Assembly: GCA_945907735.1 (NCBI GenBank)
Contig: CAMDTL010000001.1
Span: 119,481-183,480 of the forward strand
DNA: 64,000 bases
From: Methylotenera oryzisoli
Lineage (GTDB): Bacteria; Pseudomonadota; Gammaproteobacteria; Burkholderiales; Methylophilaceae
Direction of reading: 5' to 3'
A program made the translations under genes and the position numbers. Position 1 is the first letter of the stretch, and each line of letters begins with the position of its first letter. Of the stretch, positions 17,359-29,763 are shown piece after piece. Below the pieces are notes generated by a model. That model was not told the DNA's origin and did no database searches. It saw only the letters and a list, made by a program, of their open reading frames with translations.

Positions 17359-18327
17359 TTAAAAATCTCTTTTCACGGCAAACTCAGCCAAATCAATCAG
17401 CGCTTGTTTATTGGCAGAATCTGGTAAGTGTGAAATGGCTTCAACGCCAAGTTTAGCTTCATTCGCCGCTAAATCGCGCACGTAATTTAAAGCATCCGTT
17501 GCTTTTACTGCGGCTAATACAGCAGGCAATTCATCCAACCCACCGTGCTGTATAGCGTTGCGAATAGTTGCAGCCTCTTGCTCGTTGCCTCTATGCATGG
17601 CGATTAGCAATGGTAAAGTCGGTTTGCCTTCAGATAAATCGCCACCTAAATTTTTGCCAATTTGGTCTACGTTGCCGCTTAAGTCTAGCACATCGTCAAT
17701 CAACTGAAACGCTGTGCCCAGCCGCATGCCGTATTGCGCAAGAGCGGTTTCATCCGCATGATTAGCGTTGTTGATGACTGCGCCCAAACGCGTCGCGGCT
17801 TCAAATAGTTTTGCGGTTTTAAAGTGGATGACTTTTAAGTAATCTTGCTCGGTCACATCGGCATTGCGAATATTGAGCAATTGCAATACTTCACCCTCGG
17901 CGATAATATTAGTGGCTTCAGCTAATATTTCCATCACACGCATGTTTTGCAGTTTCACCACCATCTGAAACGCGCGCGAATAGACAAAATCGCCTACTAA
18001 CACGCTGGCAGCGTTGCCAAATAGGTGGTTGGCGGTGCTTTTGCCGTGCCGCATTTGCGATTCATCTACTACGTCGTCGTGCAGCAGCGTGGCGGTATGG
18101 ATAAATTCGACTATGGTTGCAAGCGCGTGATGTTGTGTTTGAATTTTCCCAAATATGCCGCTGGAAAGCAACACCAGAGCTGGTCGCAGGCGCTTGCCGC
18201 CGCCACTAATAATATGCCCACCAATAGTATTAATGAGCGTGACTTCAGAATGCAAAGATTGACGGATAACCGCATCTACCGCTTGCATATCGCTTGCAAT
18301 AAAAGTTTGAAGTTTGTTTAAAGACAC
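17359..18327 (-). CDS. ispB: Octaprenyl/polyprenyl diphosphate synthase
   Basis: A 322-residue trans-isoprenyl diphosphate synthase. The first aspartate-rich motif is DDVVDES (near residue 84) and the second is DDVLDLSG (near residue 210); GGKRLRPALVLL precedes the first. It builds the ubiquinone side chain. The start is GTG at 18325-18327 with only a weak Shine-Dalgarno; an internal ATG 13 codons later is possible. It is divergent from rplU-rpmA-obgE, the classical proteobacterial arrangement. Confidence 0.94.
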   Translation of the reverse strand: MSLNKLQTFIASDMQAVDAVIRQSLHSEVTLINTIGGHIISGGGKRLRPALVLLSSGIFGKIQTQHHALATIVEFIHTATLLHDDVVDESQMRHGKSTANHLFGNAASVLVGDFVYSRAFQMVVKLQNMRVMEILAEATNIIAEGEVLQLLNIRNADVTEQDYLKVIHFKTAKLFEAATRLGAVINNANHADETALAQYGMRLGTAFQLIDDVLDLSGNVDQIGKNLGGDLSEGKPTLPLLIAMHRGNEQEAATIRNAIQHGGLDELPAVLAAVKATDALNYVRDLAANEAKLGVEAISHLPDSANKQALIDLAEFAVKRDF

Positions 18328-18432
18328 TGTCTATTAAAAACTAGATAAGCCAATTCATGATAGGCGCTATTTTAACACAGCGAATGCGAGGCTTAGGCTG
18401 AATAAATAATGGAAAATTGAGATAATTAGCGT

Positions 18433-18460
18433 TTGCAATATCCCGTAATTTAAGTATAAT
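18433..18460 (+). promoter_or_regulatory. Predicted sigma70 promoter of rplU-rpmA
   Basis: TTGCAA (18433-18438) and a perfect TATAAT (18455-18460) are separated by 16 bases and lie about 40 bases upstream of the rplU start codon. This is the best promoter match in the ispB-rplU divergent region. Confidence 0.7.
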
Positions 18461-18498
18461 GCGCGATTCATTTGAACGTGTAGAAGTTAGGCGAAAAC

Positions 18499-18906
18499 AT
18501 GTACGCAGTAATTAAAACAGGTGGCAAACAATACAAAGTAGCTGCTGGTGAGAGACTAAAAGTTGAAAAACTGGTTGGTGATGTTGGCAGCAAAGTGGTC
18601 ATAGACAAAGTGTTGATGATTGCCGATGGCGAAAATACGACGATAGGCGCGCCTTTAGTGGCAGGCGCCAAGGTAAATGCTACCGTGCTTTCACACGGCC
18701 GTGGTGATAAAGTGATGATTTTTAAATTTCGTCGCCGTAAACATTATCGTAAAACGCAAGGTCATCGCCAAAGCTATACTGAGATTTTAATTGACGATGT
18801 CAATGGTAAAGGCGCAGTGGCAGCTAATCCAGTTGTAGCGGCCAAGCCTGCAGCAGCTGCTAAGCCTACAAAAGCACCAGCAGTTAAAAAAGCTAAAGCA
18901 GTTTAA
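18499..18906 (+). CDS. rplU: 50S ribosomal protein L21 with Ala/Lys-rich tail
   Basis: A 135-residue L21. The core (residues 1-103) is canonical: [18 protein letters not shown] at the start and [16 protein letters not shown] before the end. It is followed by about 32 extra residues rich in Ala, Lys and Pro ([14 protein letters not shown]). Most bacterial L21 proteins stop near residue 103. First gene of rplU-rpmA. A similar low-complexity tail occurs on S20 in this window. Confidence 0.97.
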   Translation: MYAVIKTGGKQYKVAAGERLKVEKLVGDVGSKVVIDKVLMIADGENTTIGAPLVAGAKVNATVLSHGRGDKVMIFKFRRRKHYRKTQGHRQSYTEILIDDVNGKGAVAANPVVAAKPAAAAKPTKAPAVKKAKAV

Positions 18907-18936
18907 AAAGTAATAAACAAGACTTAAGGATTAATC

Positions 18937-19194
18937 ATGGCACACAAAAAAGCAGGCGGTAGTTCACGTAACGGTCGCGATTCACACTCGCAACGTTTAG
19001 GCGTTAAAGCCTTTGGCGAAACAGTGGTTTCAGCAGGCAGCATTATCGTACGTCAACGTGGCACAAAAATGCACGCAGGCGAGAACGTTGGCATGGGCAA
19101 AGACCATACCTTGTTTGCGAAAATCGATGGCAAAGTGACTTTTGCGATTAAAGGCGCATTAAAACGCCAAATGGTCAGTATTGTCGCAGTGTAG
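18937..19194 (+). CDS. rpmA: 50S ribosomal protein L27
   Basis: An 85-residue L27 with the canonical start [16 protein letters not shown] and the [27 protein letters not shown] centre. The N-terminal residues reach toward the peptidyl-transferase centre. It lies 30 bases after rplU with an AAGGA Shine-Dalgarno, and is followed by an intrinsic terminator. Confidence 0.98.
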   Translation: MAHKKAGGSSRNGRDSHSQRLGVKAFGETVVSAGSIIVRQRGTKMHAGENVGMGKDHTLFAKIDGKVTFAIKGALKRQMVSIVAV

Positions 19195-19210
19195 AAATTT
19201 TTAATTGATT

Positions 19211-19239
19211 AAAGCCTCATCATTTGATGGGGCTTTTTT
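19211..19239 (+). terminator. Intrinsic terminator after rpmA
   Basis: AAAGCCTCATC, a short ATTT loop and GATGGGGCTTTTTT form a stem of about 11 pairs followed by a T-run. It separates the ribosomal-protein pair from obgE, so read-through or a separate promoter must serve obgE. Confidence 0.85.
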
Positions 19240-19298
19240 GTTTTTGGATTTAATGAATTAGAATGCTATCTCCGTGTTAGCAAAAGCCTAAAAACTAG

Positions 19299-21471
<2,173 letters not shown>

Positions 21472-21481
21472 GAATATTGAG

Positions 21482-21976
21482 ATGAAAAAACCATTAGTGG
21501 CCATTATTATGGGCTCGGATAGCGATTGGCCGATTATGAAAAATGCCGCACAAATGCTGGCAGATTTTGGCGTGGAGTACACGGCAGAAGTGGTTTCGGC
21601 ACATCGTACGCCCGATTTAATGTTCAAGTTTGCAGAGAGCGCAGCCAAAGAAGGTTATCAAGTCATCATCGCAGGTGCGGGCGGCGCAGCGCATTTGCCT
21701 GGCATGGTGGCCGCAAAAACCACGCTGCCAGTGCTCGGCGTGCCAGTCACCACCAAGCATTTAGATGGGCACGATTCGCTGCTTTCTATCGTGCAAATGC
21801 CCAAAGGCATCCCCGTGGCGACGTTTGCGATTGGCGAAGCGGGTGCGGCGAACGCAGGGCTATTTGCGGTTTCTATTTTGGCAAATCACAATGCGGGCTT
21901 GGTTAAAAAATTGGCAGAATATCGTGCAACTTTAACTGAAAAGGTCAGCAATATGACGCTGACAGAAAAACCATAA
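21482..21976 (+). CDS. purE: N5-carboxyaminoimidazole ribonucleotide mutase PurE
   Basis: A 164-residue class I PurE that converts N5-CAIR to CAIR in purine synthesis. Diagnostic segments are [12 protein letters not shown] at the start, [10 protein letters not shown] near residues 40-50 and [17 protein letters not shown] near 70-85. The ATG at 21482 is used because the conserved strand begins [10 protein letters not shown] directly after it; an upstream in-frame start would add six residues. It is ten bases after proB and paired with purK. Confidence 0.96.
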   Translation: MKKPLVAIIMGSDSDWPIMKNAAQMLADFGVEYTAEVVSAHRTPDLMFKFAESAAKEGYQVIIAGAGGAAHLPGMVAAKTTLPVLGVPVTTKHLDGHDSLLSIVQMPKGIPVATFAIGEAGAANAGLFAVSILANHNAGLVKKLAEYRATLTEKVSNMTLTEKP

Positions 21977-21998
21977 ATAGACTGATATAACAAGTAGC

Positions 21999-22115
21999 AA
22001 AAATACCCGAGCGAATGTAGAACGAGGCGCACATGAAGAGAAAAGCCGGAGTTTACTGTGGGTGTAAATGAGGATTTTTCGATGAGTTTGCAACAAAGTA
22101 ATACAGCGCGAAGTG
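21999..22115. repeat. Possible dispersed inverted repeat spanning the purK start
   Basis: The sequence around ACCCGAGCGAATGTAGAACGA and GCGCACATGAAGAGAAAAGC looks like one half of an inverted repeat whose other half is GAGTTTGCAACAAAGTAATA followed by CAGCGCGAAG. The centre contains the palindrome TTTAC-TGTGGGT-GTAAA. Elements of this shape (AAGCCGGAGTTTAC ... AATGAGGATTTT) are repeated in several betaproteobacterial genomes as far as I recall. Only this copy is visible here, so the assignment as a repeat family is tentative. Confidence 0.4.
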
Positions 22116-23299
22116 GTTTTGCAACAATAATAGCGCCAGCCATGCTGGGCATGTTGGGCGGCGGTCAGTTGGGCCGTTTTTTTGTAATTGCCGCACACGA
22201 ATTAGGTTATAAAGTCACGGTGCTCGATCCCGATAAAAATAGTCCCGCTGGCAAAATTGCCGATGTGCATTTATGTGCAGATTTTGATGATGTAGCCGCA
22301 CTGAAACAACTCGCAAAAACCTGCGCAGCGGTGACGACTGAGTTTGAAAATGTCCCTGCAAAATCACTCGAACAGTTAGCGATTGCTACCATCGTACGTC
22401 CTAGTGCGGCTTGTGTGGAGATTGCGCAGCATCGTGTGCTTGAGAAAAACTTTATTAAGGATGCAGGTTTACCAGTGGCACCTTTTGCGGTAATTAACAG
22501 CGAGAATGATTTGCCTGATGACGCGAGTCCACTGTATCCAGCCATTCTTAAAGTTGCGCGACTTGGTTACGATGGCAAAGGCCAAGCGCGTGTAAAAAAT
22601 CAAGCAGAAGCTAAGCAGGCGTTTGCAGATTTTAAGCAAGAAACTTGCGTGTTGGAGCAAATGTTGCCACTGGATTTAGAGATTTCCGTGGTGTTGGCGC
22701 GCGACGCGCAGGGAAACATCGCCGCTTTCTCTACGGCGGAAAATAGTCACCTCAATGGCATATTGGATATTAGCATTGCACCCGCAAGGTGTTCTGAGGT
22801 GCTGAAAGCCAACGCACAAGCGCTGGCTAAAAAACTCGCGGAGCAGTTGGACTATGTTGGCGTGCTGGCTGTAGAGTTTTTTGTGGTCGGCAAACAATTA
22901 TTGGTGAATGAAATTGCGCCGCGCCCGCATAATTCTGGGCATTACACGATAGATGCCTGCGTTACTAATCAATTTGAACAGCAAGTGCGCGTGATGACGA
23001 GTTTGCCGCTGGGTGATGCAAGTTTGCACAGTAATGCGGTAATGGTGAATATTTTAGGTGATAGTTGGTTTGCTGGCGCAAAAACAGATGTCGCTGGACT
23101 AAAGGATTCCAGTGTAGGCCTGGAACCATTATGGAATAAGGCTTGCAGCCATGCCAATTTAAAATTGCATTTATATGGAAAACACCAGCCACGCAAAGGC
23201 CGCAAAATGGGGCACTTTACGGTAATTGGGCAAGATGCGAAAGCGATTTTAAATACTGCACTCATTGCGCGTAGTGAATTGCATATTGGTGAGAGTTAA
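22082..23299 (+). CDS. purK: N5-carboxyaminoimidazole ribonucleotide synthase PurK
   Basis: A 405-residue ATP-grasp enzyme that makes N5-CAIR from AIR, bicarbonate and ATP for the neighbouring PurE. Family signs are MLGGGQLGRFFVIAA near the start, TTEFENVP, LKVARLGYDGKGQ in the ATP-grasp lid, and EIAPRPHNSGHYTIDAC. I use the ATG at 22082, with GAGGA seven bases before it; a GTG eight codons earlier is possible. The Shine-Dalgarno and first codons seem to lie within the repeat-like sequence described at 21999-22115. A bidirectional terminator follows. Confidence 0.95.
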   Translation: MSLQQSNTARSGFATIIAPAMLGMLGGGQLGRFFVIAAHELGYKVTVLDPDKNSPAGKIADVHLCADFDDVAALKQLAKTCAAVTTEFENVPAKSLEQLAIATIVRPSAACVEIAQHRVLEKNFIKDAGLPVAPFAVINSENDLPDDASPLYPAILKVARLGYDGKGQARVKNQAEAKQAFADFKQETCVLEQMLPLDLEISVVLARDAQGNIAAFSTAENSHLNGILDISIAPARCSEVLKANAQALAKKLAEQLDYVGVLAVEFFVVGKQLLVNEIAPRPHNSGHYTIDACVTNQFEQQVRVMTSLPLGDASLHSNAVMVNILGDSWFAGAKTDVAGLKDSSVGLEPLWNKACSHANLKLHLYGKHQPRKGRKMGHFTVIGQDAKAILNTALIARSELHIGES

Positions 23300-23311
23300 A
23301 ACATAACTAAT

Positions 23312-23340
23312 AAAAAAGCCGACTTAAAGTCGGCTTTTTT
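23312..23340. terminator. Bidirectional terminator between purK and rpsT
   Basis: AAAAAAGCCGACTT followed by AAAGTCGGCTTTTTT forms a near-perfect palindrome with an A-run before and a T-run after, so it can stop transcripts from both the purK and rpsT sides. Confidence 0.9.
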
Positions 23341-23352
23341 ATTGAATTTAAA

Positions 23353-23784
23353 TTACTTAGCGGCTTTTGCTGGAGCTTTAGGTTTGGCTGCGGCTTTTGC
23401 TGGAGCTTTAGGTTTGGCTGCGGCTTTCGCAGGAGATGCTTTTGCTTTGGGAGCTGCAGTCTTTGCTGGTGCGGCCTTGGCTTTTGGTGCGGCTTTTTTA
23501 GCCAACATCACAGGCGCGTCACCTGTTAATGCTTTAATCGCAGCAGTTAAACGGCTTTTATGACGTGCTGCTTTATTTTTATGAATGATTTTTTTATCCG
23601 CAATGCGGTCAATCACGCTGACGTTTTCTTGGTAAGTCGCCATTGCCGCGGCTTTGTCGCCAGCCTCAATTGCTTTCACTACTTTTTTAATCGCGGTACG
23701 CAAAGTTGAGCGCAATGACGCGTTGTGTGCGTTTACTTTAACGGATTGGCGCGCGCGTTTGCGTGCCTGTGCGGTATTTGCCAT
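23353..23784 (-). CDS. rpsT: 30S ribosomal protein S20 with long Ala/Lys/Pro tail
   Basis: A 143-residue protein. The first 88 residues are a normal S20 ([18 protein letters not shown] ... [17 protein letters not shown]). The remaining 55 residues are a low-complexity Ala/Lys/Pro tail with tandem [10 protein letters not shown] units. At the DNA level the end contains two identical 30-bp units (23360-23389 and 23390-23419) plus a partial third. S20 normally ends near residue 87. The tail is basic and probably disordered. A strong promoter lies upstream at 23831-23859. Confidence 0.96.
   Translation of the reverse strand: MANTAQARKRARQSVKVNAHNASLRSTLRTAIKKVVKAIEAGDKAAAMATYQENVSVIDRIADKKIIHKNKAARHKSRLTAAIKALTGDAPVMLAKKAAPKAKAAPAKTAAPKAKASPAKAAAKPKAPAKAAAKPKAPAKAAK
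23360..23419. repeat. 30-bp tandem repeat inside rpsT
   Basis: Two exact copies of a 30-bp unit, beginning GCGGCTTTTGCTGGAGCTTT, lie head to tail (23360-23389, 23390-23419), followed by a diverged partial copy. Each encodes one [10 protein letters not shown] decapeptide of the S20 tail. Copy number could change by slippage without shifting the frame. Confidence 0.9.
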
Positions 23785-23830
23785 GTGTACTTTATCCTAA
23801 TGCTTTATCGGGTTTAATGCGAAGCCGCGT

Positions 23831-23859
23831 ATATTAGTGTTTTTTGCATGATTTTGCAA
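23831..23859 (-). promoter_or_regulatory. Predicted sigma70 promoter of rpsT
   Basis: On the minus strand TTGCAA (23854-23859) and TAATAT (23831-23836) are spaced by exactly 17 bases, about 45 bases upstream of the rpsT start codon. Confidence 0.65.
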
Positions 23860-23959
23860 GTAAATTTGCAAGCTTTAAAGTAAAAATAGCTTAGCTGAAA
23901 ATAGCGCTTGCGGCATGCTAAAATCATCGTTGTTTCAATTATCACAATTCAAATAATTC

Positions 23960-25504
23960 ATGAATTTGCTCAGCGCCTTAGCTAAAGTCGGCAGCATGAC
24001 GTTTATCTCGCGTATTTTAGGTTTTGTGCGCGATACCTTGATTGCGCGTGTGTTTGGCGCGGGCATGCTTACCGACGCGTTCATTGTGGCGTTTAAAATT
24101 CCTAATTTATTGCGTCGCGTGTCGGCTGAGGGCGCATTTAGCCAAGCTTTTGTGCCTATTTTGGCCGAATACAAAAGTCAGCGTAGCTTTGATGAAACAC
24201 ATAGTTTAATTAATCGCGTGGCGACTTGGCTCGGCATCACTTTAGTAGCGCTGACCCTGCTTGGCATGCTGGCCGCGCCATTGATTGTCAGTTTGATTGC
24301 CCCAGGTTTCAGGGCAGACCCGACCAAGATGCAGCTCACAGTTGAGCTGTTGCGCATTACTTTCCCGTATATTTTCTTTATCTCGCTGGTTTCTATGGCG
24401 GGCGGCGTGCTCAATACTTACAACAAGTTTGGCATTCCCGCCTTCACGCCAGTTTGGCTCAATCTGGCTATGATTTTTGCGATTCTGTTTTTTGCGGATC
24501 ATTTTGCCGAGCCAATCAAAGCGCTGGCTTGGGCAGTGTTTATTGGTGGGTTGTTGCAGCTTATTTTTCAAATCCCTTTTTTAAAGCAAATTGGTCTGTT
24601 GCCAAAATTTGAGTTTAGGCGCGATGACGAAGGCGTCTGGCGGATTTTAAAGCTGATGGGACCAGCAATATTGGGTGTTTCTGTGGTGCAAATTTCGCTG
24701 ATTATAAATACGATTTTTGCTTCGTTTCTAGCAACTGGTAGCGTGAGTTGGTTGTATTATGCTGATAGGCTGATGGAGTTTCCCACAGGTGTATTGGGCG
24801 TTGCGCTGGGCACGATATTGTTGCCCAGCTTATCTAAGGCTTATGCCAGCAGCGAGCATAGGGAATACTCACAATTGCTCGATTGGGGTTTGCGCCTCAC
24901 CTTTATTCTGGCCGCGCCCGCGGCTGTCGCGCTGGCGATATTGGCAACGCCACTGGTTACGGCCTTGTTCCACTACGGTAAATTTACAGCGATTGACGTT
25001 GCAATGACACAGCATGCGCTGGTGGCTTACAGTGTTGGCCTGCTCGGGCTAATTTTAGTTAAGATTTTAGCGCCAGGTTTTTACGCACGACAAAATATTA
25101 AGACGCCCGTTAAAATCGCGGTGTTTACACTGATTGCAACGCAATTGATGAACTTGGTGTTTGTGTTCGGGTTGGATTTAAACCACGTTGGTTTGGCACT
25201 CGCCATCGGCATAGGTGCTTGTTTAAATGCGGGCTTGCTGTATTACCACCTGCGCAAAGCTAATATTTATCAGCCGCAAGCAGCTTGGTTAGTGTTTGTG
25301 CTCAAGTTGCTTGTCGCGCTTGGCGTGATGGGCGTTGTACTGTATTTTGCCATGGGCGACACGGGTGCGTGGTTAAATTACGGTTTAATGAAGCGGCTAT
25401 TTTATCTTTGTGGATTAGTGCTGCTGGGCGGCGTGAGTTACTTTTCAAGCCTATTTTTGCTGGGCTTTAGGCTGCGCGATTACAGGCGTAGGGTCGTACA
25501 TTAA
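23960..25504 (+). CDS. murJ: Lipid II flippase MurJ (MviN)
   Basis: A 514-residue MATE/MOP-superfamily membrane protein with about 14 hydrophobic segments that moves lipid II across the inner membrane. The N-terminus carries the MurJ signature: [35 protein letters not shown] and [11 protein letters not shown]. The segment [20 protein letters not shown] near residues 270-290 is also characteristic. It reads into ribF without a gap, and ribF, ileS and lspA follow. Confidence 0.96.
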   Translation: MNLLSALAKVGSMTFISRILGFVRDTLIARVFGAGMLTDAFIVAFKIPNLLRRVSAEGAFSQAFVPILAEYKSQRSFDETHSLINRVATWLGITLVALTLLGMLAAPLIVSLIAPGFRADPTKMQLTVELLRITFPYIFFISLVSMAGGVLNTYNKFGIPAFTPVWLNLAMIFAILFFADHFAEPIKALAWAVFIGGLLQLIFQIPFLKQIGLLPKFEFRRDDEGVWRILKLMGPAILGVSVVQISLIINTIFASFLATGSVSWLYYADRLMEFPTGVLGVALGTILLPSLSKAYASSEHREYSQLLDWGLRLTFILAAPAAVALAILATPLVTALFHYGKFTAIDVAMTQHALVAYSVGLLGLILVKILAPGFYARQNIKTPVKIAVFTLIATQLMNLVFVFGLDLNHVGLALAIGIGACLNAGLLYYHLRKANIYQPQAAWLVFVLKLLVALGVMGVVLYFAMGDTGAWLNYGLMKRLFYLCGLVLLGGVSYFSSLFLLGFRLRDYRRRVVH

Positions 25505-26413
25505 GTGCAGGTCTTTCGTCATTTACCCCCGGTAAAACCGTCGCCGCTCACTTTAGCCATTGGTAATTTTGATGGGTTGCACCTAGGCCATCAAGCACTA
25601 ATGCAAGCTAATATCCATGAGGCTTCCAGGGCAGATAAAACGCCTGCCATTTTAACCTTTGAGCCGCATCCACGCGAGTTTTTTACGCCTTTAAATGCGC
25701 CTGCGCGCTTATGTAATTTGCGCGAAAAGTTAGAGTATTTTGAAAAAGCAGGCGTGCAAAAAGTGTTTGTTTGTGCGTTTAATAAACGCTTTGCTGCTTT
25801 GTCAGCGCAAGACTTTTTAACAATTTTGCGCACGCAATTGAATGCAAATACGATTTTGGTGGGTGAAGATTTTAAATTTGGCGCAAAACGCGCTGGCACT
25901 ATCGAAGATTTCAAAAGCCAAGGTTTTGATTTAATTTCAATGCCGCGCGTGGATTTGCCTAATGAAAATGGACAGCCCGAACGTGTTTCTAGCACACGTG
26001 TGCGTGATGCTTTGTTTTCAGGCAATTTAATATTAGCCGCCCAATTGTTGGGTCGCCCTTACAGCATCAGTGGCAAAGTGGTGCATGGTGCTAAAAGAGG
26101 TAGAGAGTTGGGCTTTCCCACCGCCAATATTCATATGCGGCACGAACGACCTGCCTTAAGCGGTGTTTATGCGGTAAAATTGGACGGTTTGAATGCCGTT
26201 GCGAATTTGGGCGTGCGGCCAACCATTGCAGGTGTGCCAAAATTGTTGCTAGAAGTGCATGTGATTGATTTTAATGGTGATTTGTACGGAAAGCATGTGC
26301 ATGTAGAATTTATGCATAAAATCCGCGAAGAGCAAAAATTCGACAGTTTAGACGTGTTAAAAGCGCAAATTGCAAAAGATATTATTGTTGCTAGACAGTA
26401 TTTTAATAAATAA
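25505..26413 (+). CDS. ribF: Bifunctional riboflavin kinase / FAD synthetase
   Basis: A 302-residue enzyme that makes FMN and FAD. The FAD-synthetase domain has the nucleotidyltransferase motif IGNFDGLHLGHQALM (from about residue 19) and LTFEPHPREFF; SSTRVRDALFSGNL lies near residue 165. The kinase domain has GRELGFPTANI and GVYAV. The start is GTG immediately after the murJ stop. A dispersed-motif copy at 25603-25627 encodes QANIHEA, a segment that varies in the family. Confidence 0.95.
   Translation: MQVFRHLPPVKPSPLTLAIGNFDGLHLGHQALMQANIHEASRADKTPAILTFEPHPREFFTPLNAPARLCNLREKLEYFEKAGVQKVFVCAFNKRFAALSAQDFLTILRTQLNANTILVGEDFKFGAKRAGTIEDFKSQGFDLISMPRVDLPNENGQPERVSSTRVRDALFSGNLILAAQLLGRPYSISGKVVHGAKRGRELGFPTANIHMRHERPALSGVYAVKLDGLNAVANLGVRPTIAGVPKLLLEVHVIDFNGDLYGKHVHVEFMHKIREEQKFDSLDVLKAQIAKDIIVARQYFNK
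25603..25627 (-). repeat. Dispersed 25-bp motif, copy 5 (in ribF)
   Basis: On the minus strand CCTCATGGATATTAG with arm CTTGC, 19 of 25. Encodes A-N-I-H-E on the plus strand. Confidence 0.6.
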
Positions 26414-26431
26414 GATTTTAAGAACTAAAAA

Positions 26432-29266
26432 ATGACCGAAGAAGCAAAGCAATACACAATCAACCAGCCCGAAACGCCTTTCCCCATGCGTGGCGATTTG
26501 GCTAAGCGTGAGCCTGCTTGGCTAAAGCAGTGGCAAGATAAGCAGCTATATCAACGCATCCGCAAGGCGCGTAAAGGCGCGAAGAAATTCATACTGCATG
26601 ATGGTCCGCCATACGCAAACGGCGATATTCACATCGGCCATGCGGTGAATAAAATCCTCAAAGACATTATTGTTAAATCTAAAACCATGAGTGGTTTTGA
26701 TGCGCCCTATGTGCCAGGCTGGGATTGCCACGGTTTGCCAATTGAGTTGGTGGTAGAAAAAAACCATGGCAAAAATATTGATCCTGCTAAATTTCGCGAG
26801 CTTTGCCGTGCTTATGCTGCTGAGCAGGTGGAGAAGCAAAAGAAAGATTTTATCCGGTTAGGGGTGCTGGGCGATTGGGATAATCCCTACCTAACCATGG
26901 ATTTTAAAACCGAAGCCGACATCATGCGCGCGCTCGGCAAGATTTACGAAAATGGTTATCTCTATCAAGGCAGCAAACCCGTGCATTGGTGCGTGGATTG
27001 CGGCTCTGCATTAGCGGAAGCGGAAGTGGAATATGAGGATGTGAATTCCCCCGCAATTGATGTTGGTTTTAAAATGATGGATAACACGGCCTTAACTAAA
27101 GCGTTTGGTGTGGCAGTTAAGGGTGATGCGTATGCTGTAATTTGGACAACGACACCATGGACATTGCCCGCGAATCAAGCGGTGAGTGTGCATCCTGAGC
27201 TTGATTATGATTTGATCCAAACTGGCAAGGGTCTGTTAATACTTGTGCGTGAGTTAGCAGCAAGTACCTTGGCGCGTTACGGTGAAGAAAGCTATCAAGT
27301 ACTTGGCTCTTGTAAAGGTCTTGCGTTAAAAGGTTTGCAACTTAGACACCCGTTCGATGACCGCCAGGTGCCGATTATCTGCGGAGAACATGTGACGACG
27401 GATGTCGGTACAGGCTTGGTGCATACCGCTGCTGCGCATGGTAATGATGACTGGCTGGTAATGCGAGTCAATTTCCCCAATGAAAAACCACGTGTGTTGA
27501 TGGGCGGCGATGGCAAGTTTTTTAATAGCGATTTGGTTGAGCTTGCGGGTATTCGCAGCTTAAGCCGTCAAGAAGCGAATAAAGTCATCTTGGCTACGAT
27601 GCAGGATAACGGTATTTTATTTGCTAGTGCACGCTTAAATCACAGCTTCCCCCATTGCTGGCGCCATAAGACGCCTTTAATGCAGCTGGCAACACATCAA
27701 TGGTTTATTGGCATGAATGCACAAGGCACAACTGGCACAAGCTTACGTGAGCATGCCAACAAAGCAGTTGATGCAACCGAGTTTTTCCCAAGTTGGGGTC
27801 GTGCCCGTCTAGAGGCGATGATTAAAAATCGCCCTGATTGGTGCGTTTCGCGCCAGCGCAATTGGGGCGTGCCGATGCCATTTTTTGTGCATAAAGAAAC
27901 GGGTGAACCGCACCCGCAAACAGCGGAGTTGCTAGGAGCAGCCTGCTTGTTGGTTGAAAAATCAGGCGTTGAAGCTTGGTTTAGCCTAGATGAGGCTGAT
28001 TTCCTGCAAGCCAATACCAGCGCGGATTCCAAGGAAATTAATGCTGAATATAAAAAGGTGACTTATACTTTAGACGTTTGGTTTGACTCGGGTGCAACGC
28101 ATGCTGCCGTGTTAAAACGTCGTCTTGAATTGAATTTCCCAGCAGATTTGTATTTAGAGGGTTCAGATCAGCATCGTGGTTGGTTCCAATCTAGCTTGTT
28201 AACAGGCTGCGCAATAGATGGCAGAGCGCCATACAACGCCTTGCTGACGCACGGCTTTGTGGTGGATGGCAGTGGCCACAAAATGAGTAAATCTAAGGGC
28301 AACGTAGTGGCGCCGCAAAAGGTGATGGATACCTATGGCGCGGATATTTTGCGCCTGTGGGCGGCTAGCACGGATTACTCTGGCGAACTAACGATTAGCG
28401 ATGAAATTTTAAAACGCGTGGCCGATAACTATCGAAAAATTCGCAATACCTGCAAATTTTTGCTGGCAAATATTGCAGACTTTGATGTCAGTAAAGATTT
28501 GCTGCCAGTTGAGCAATGGCTAGAAATCGACCGTTACGCGCTGCATTTAACGCAACAATTGCAAACTGAAGTATTGGCCGATTATGAGCGTTATGAGTTC
28601 CACTTGGCGGTGCAAAAACTGGTGAGTTTCTGCTCGGATGATTTGGGTGCTTTTTACCTGGATATTCTCAAAGATAGGCTGTATACATCTGGAGAAAACT
28701 CGCCCGCTCGCCGCGCTGCACAGAGTGCTTTGCACCATATTACGCATACCTTTATGCGTTTAATTGCGCCTATTTTGAGCTTTACCGCTGATGAAATTTG
28801 GCAGACTTTAAAGCTGGGTGAACACTCTATTTTGCAGACTGTTTTTGAAGATATTTGGTACAACATCCCATCACATGGTCTGCAAGTCAATAGAATAGAG
28901 GATTGGAGAGCAATCGTTTCGGCTCGTGGTGACGCGGCCAAACAAATTGAAGTATTGCGCAGTGCAGGACAAGTAGGCTCATCATTACAGGCCGAGCTAG
29001 AATTTTATGTGGCGGGGGATGTCTTTACTGCGATGGAAAGTTTGGGCGATGACTTACGATTTGTCACCATCACATCCAGCGCAAAAGTCTATAAAGCGGT
29101 CAGTGATGCAGAGCAAAAAATCACGGTTTCCTCTAGCAAATACAGCAAATGTGAGCGCTGCTGGCATTATCGTGCCGATGTTGGTGCGCATGCAGACCAT
29201 CCGACTATCTGCGGCCGTTGCGTAAGTAATCTATTTGGCGCGGGTGAAGTGAGAGCATATGCTTAA
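26432..29266 (+). CDS. ileS: Isoleucyl-tRNA synthetase
   Basis: A 944-residue class I synthetase. HIGH appears as DIHIGH in the segment [15 protein letters not shown] (near residues 57-71), the CP1 editing domain has [13 protein letters not shown], and [10 protein letters not shown] is near residue 615. The C-terminal zinc finger is [12 protein letters not shown] with CGRCVSN. All are intact, and the length is typical of the bacterial zinc-type enzyme. The last codons overlap the lspA start by eight bases. Confidence 0.97.
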   Translation: MTEEAKQYTINQPETPFPMRGDLAKREPAWLKQWQDKQLYQRIRKARKGAKKFILHDGPPYANGDIHIGHAVNKILKDIIVKSKTMSGFDAPYVPGWDCHGLPIELVVEKNHGKNIDPAKFRELCRAYAAEQVEKQKKDFIRLGVLGDWDNPYLTMDFKTEADIMRALGKIYENGYLYQGSKPVHWCVDCGSALAEAEVEYEDVNSPAIDVGFKMMDNTALTKAFGVAVKGDAYAVIWTTTPWTLPANQAVSVHPELDYDLIQTGKGLLILVRELAASTLARYGEESYQVLGSCKGLALKGLQLRHPFDDRQVPIICGEHVTTDVGTGLVHTAAAHGNDDWLVMRVNFPNEKPRVLMGGDGKFFNSDLVELAGIRSLSRQEANKVILATMQDNGILFASARLNHSFPHCWRHKTPLMQLATHQWFIGMNAQGTTGTSLREHANKAVDATEFFPSWGRARLEAMIKNRPDWCVSRQRNWGVPMPFFVHKETGEPHPQTAELLGAACLLVEKSGVEAWFSLDEADFLQANTSADSKEINAEYKKVTYTLDVWFDSGATHAAVLKRRLELNFPADLYLEGSDQHRGWFQSSLLTGCAIDGRAPYNALLTHGFVVDGSGHKMSKSKGNVVAPQKVMDTYGADILRLWAASTDYSGELTISDEILKRVADNYRKIRNTCKFLLANIADFDVSKDLLPVEQWLEIDRYALHLTQQLQTEVLADYERYEFHLAVQKLVSFCSDDLGAFYLDILKDRLYTSGENSPARRAAQSALHHITHTFMRLIAPILSFTADEIWQTLKLGEHSILQTVFEDIWYNIPSHGLQVNRIEDWRAIVSARGDAAKQIEVLRSAGQVGSSLQAELEFYVAGDVFTAMESLGDDLRFVTITSSAKVYKAVSDAEQKITVSSSKYSKCERCWHYRADVGAHADHPTICGRCVSNLFGAGEVRAYA

Positions 29267-29726
29267 AAATCGGTATGCTTGGTTTGGTATTAGCGCCATC
29301 ATTGTTGTACTAGACCTCTATACTAAACATCTAGTGCAACAAGCTTTTGACCACGGCGAGCGTTTAACCGCCACCTCTTTTTTTGAACTGGTACGGTTTC
29401 ATAACGAAGGTGCGGCGTTTAGTTTTTTAGCCGATGCCGGTGGTTGGCAAAAGTGGTTTTTTACAGCAATTTCGGGTGTCGCGGTCATCGTCATTACTTA
29501 TTTAATCATTAAATATCACGAGCAAAAACTTTTTTGCTTCGGGTTGGCCTTAGTATTAGGCGGTGCGATTGGTAATTTGTACGATCGCGTTACTTTGGGC
29601 TATGTGGTGGATTTTCTTTATTTTCACATCAATGATTGGTATTGGCCTGCTTTTAATGTGGCGGATAGCGCGATTTGCGTAGGCGTAGCAGTTTTGTTAT
29701 GGGATGGCTTTAAACGACCAGCATGA
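29259..29726 (+). CDS. lspA: Lipoprotein signal peptidase LspA
   Basis: A 155-residue membrane aspartyl protease that cleaves prolipoprotein signals. Four hydrophobic segments are visible. Conserved motifs are [30 protein letters not shown] (first catalytic Asp) and [11 protein letters not shown] (second catalytic Asp). It is coupled to ileS by overlap, as in most proteobacteria; the usual next gene ispH is not here. Confidence 0.96.
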   Translation: MLKNRYAWFGISAIIVVLDLYTKHLVQQAFDHGERLTATSFFELVRFHNEGAAFSFLADAGGWQKWFFTAISGVAVIVITYLIIKYHEQKLFCFGLALVLGGAIGNLYDRVTLGYVVDFLYFHINDWYWPAFNVADSAICVGVAVLLWDGFKRPA

Positions 29727-29763
29727 TTTTAAAAGTGCCAGGATGACTTTAAAAGAGTAAGTG

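Noticed and set aside
18468..18671. Short minus-strand open frames across rplU, rpmA, obgE, clpB, gpmI and other genes
   Set aside because: They lie antisense or out of frame inside strongly conserved genes and lack ribosome-binding sites, so they are shadows.
23360..23419. CRISPR-like array
   Set aside because: The 30-bp units are adjacent without spacers and encode the S20 tail.
26127..26147. A further motif copy in ribF (GCCAATATTCATATGCGG)
   Set aside because: It has a two-base insertion and encodes the conserved kinase segment GFPTANI, so protein conservation explains it.
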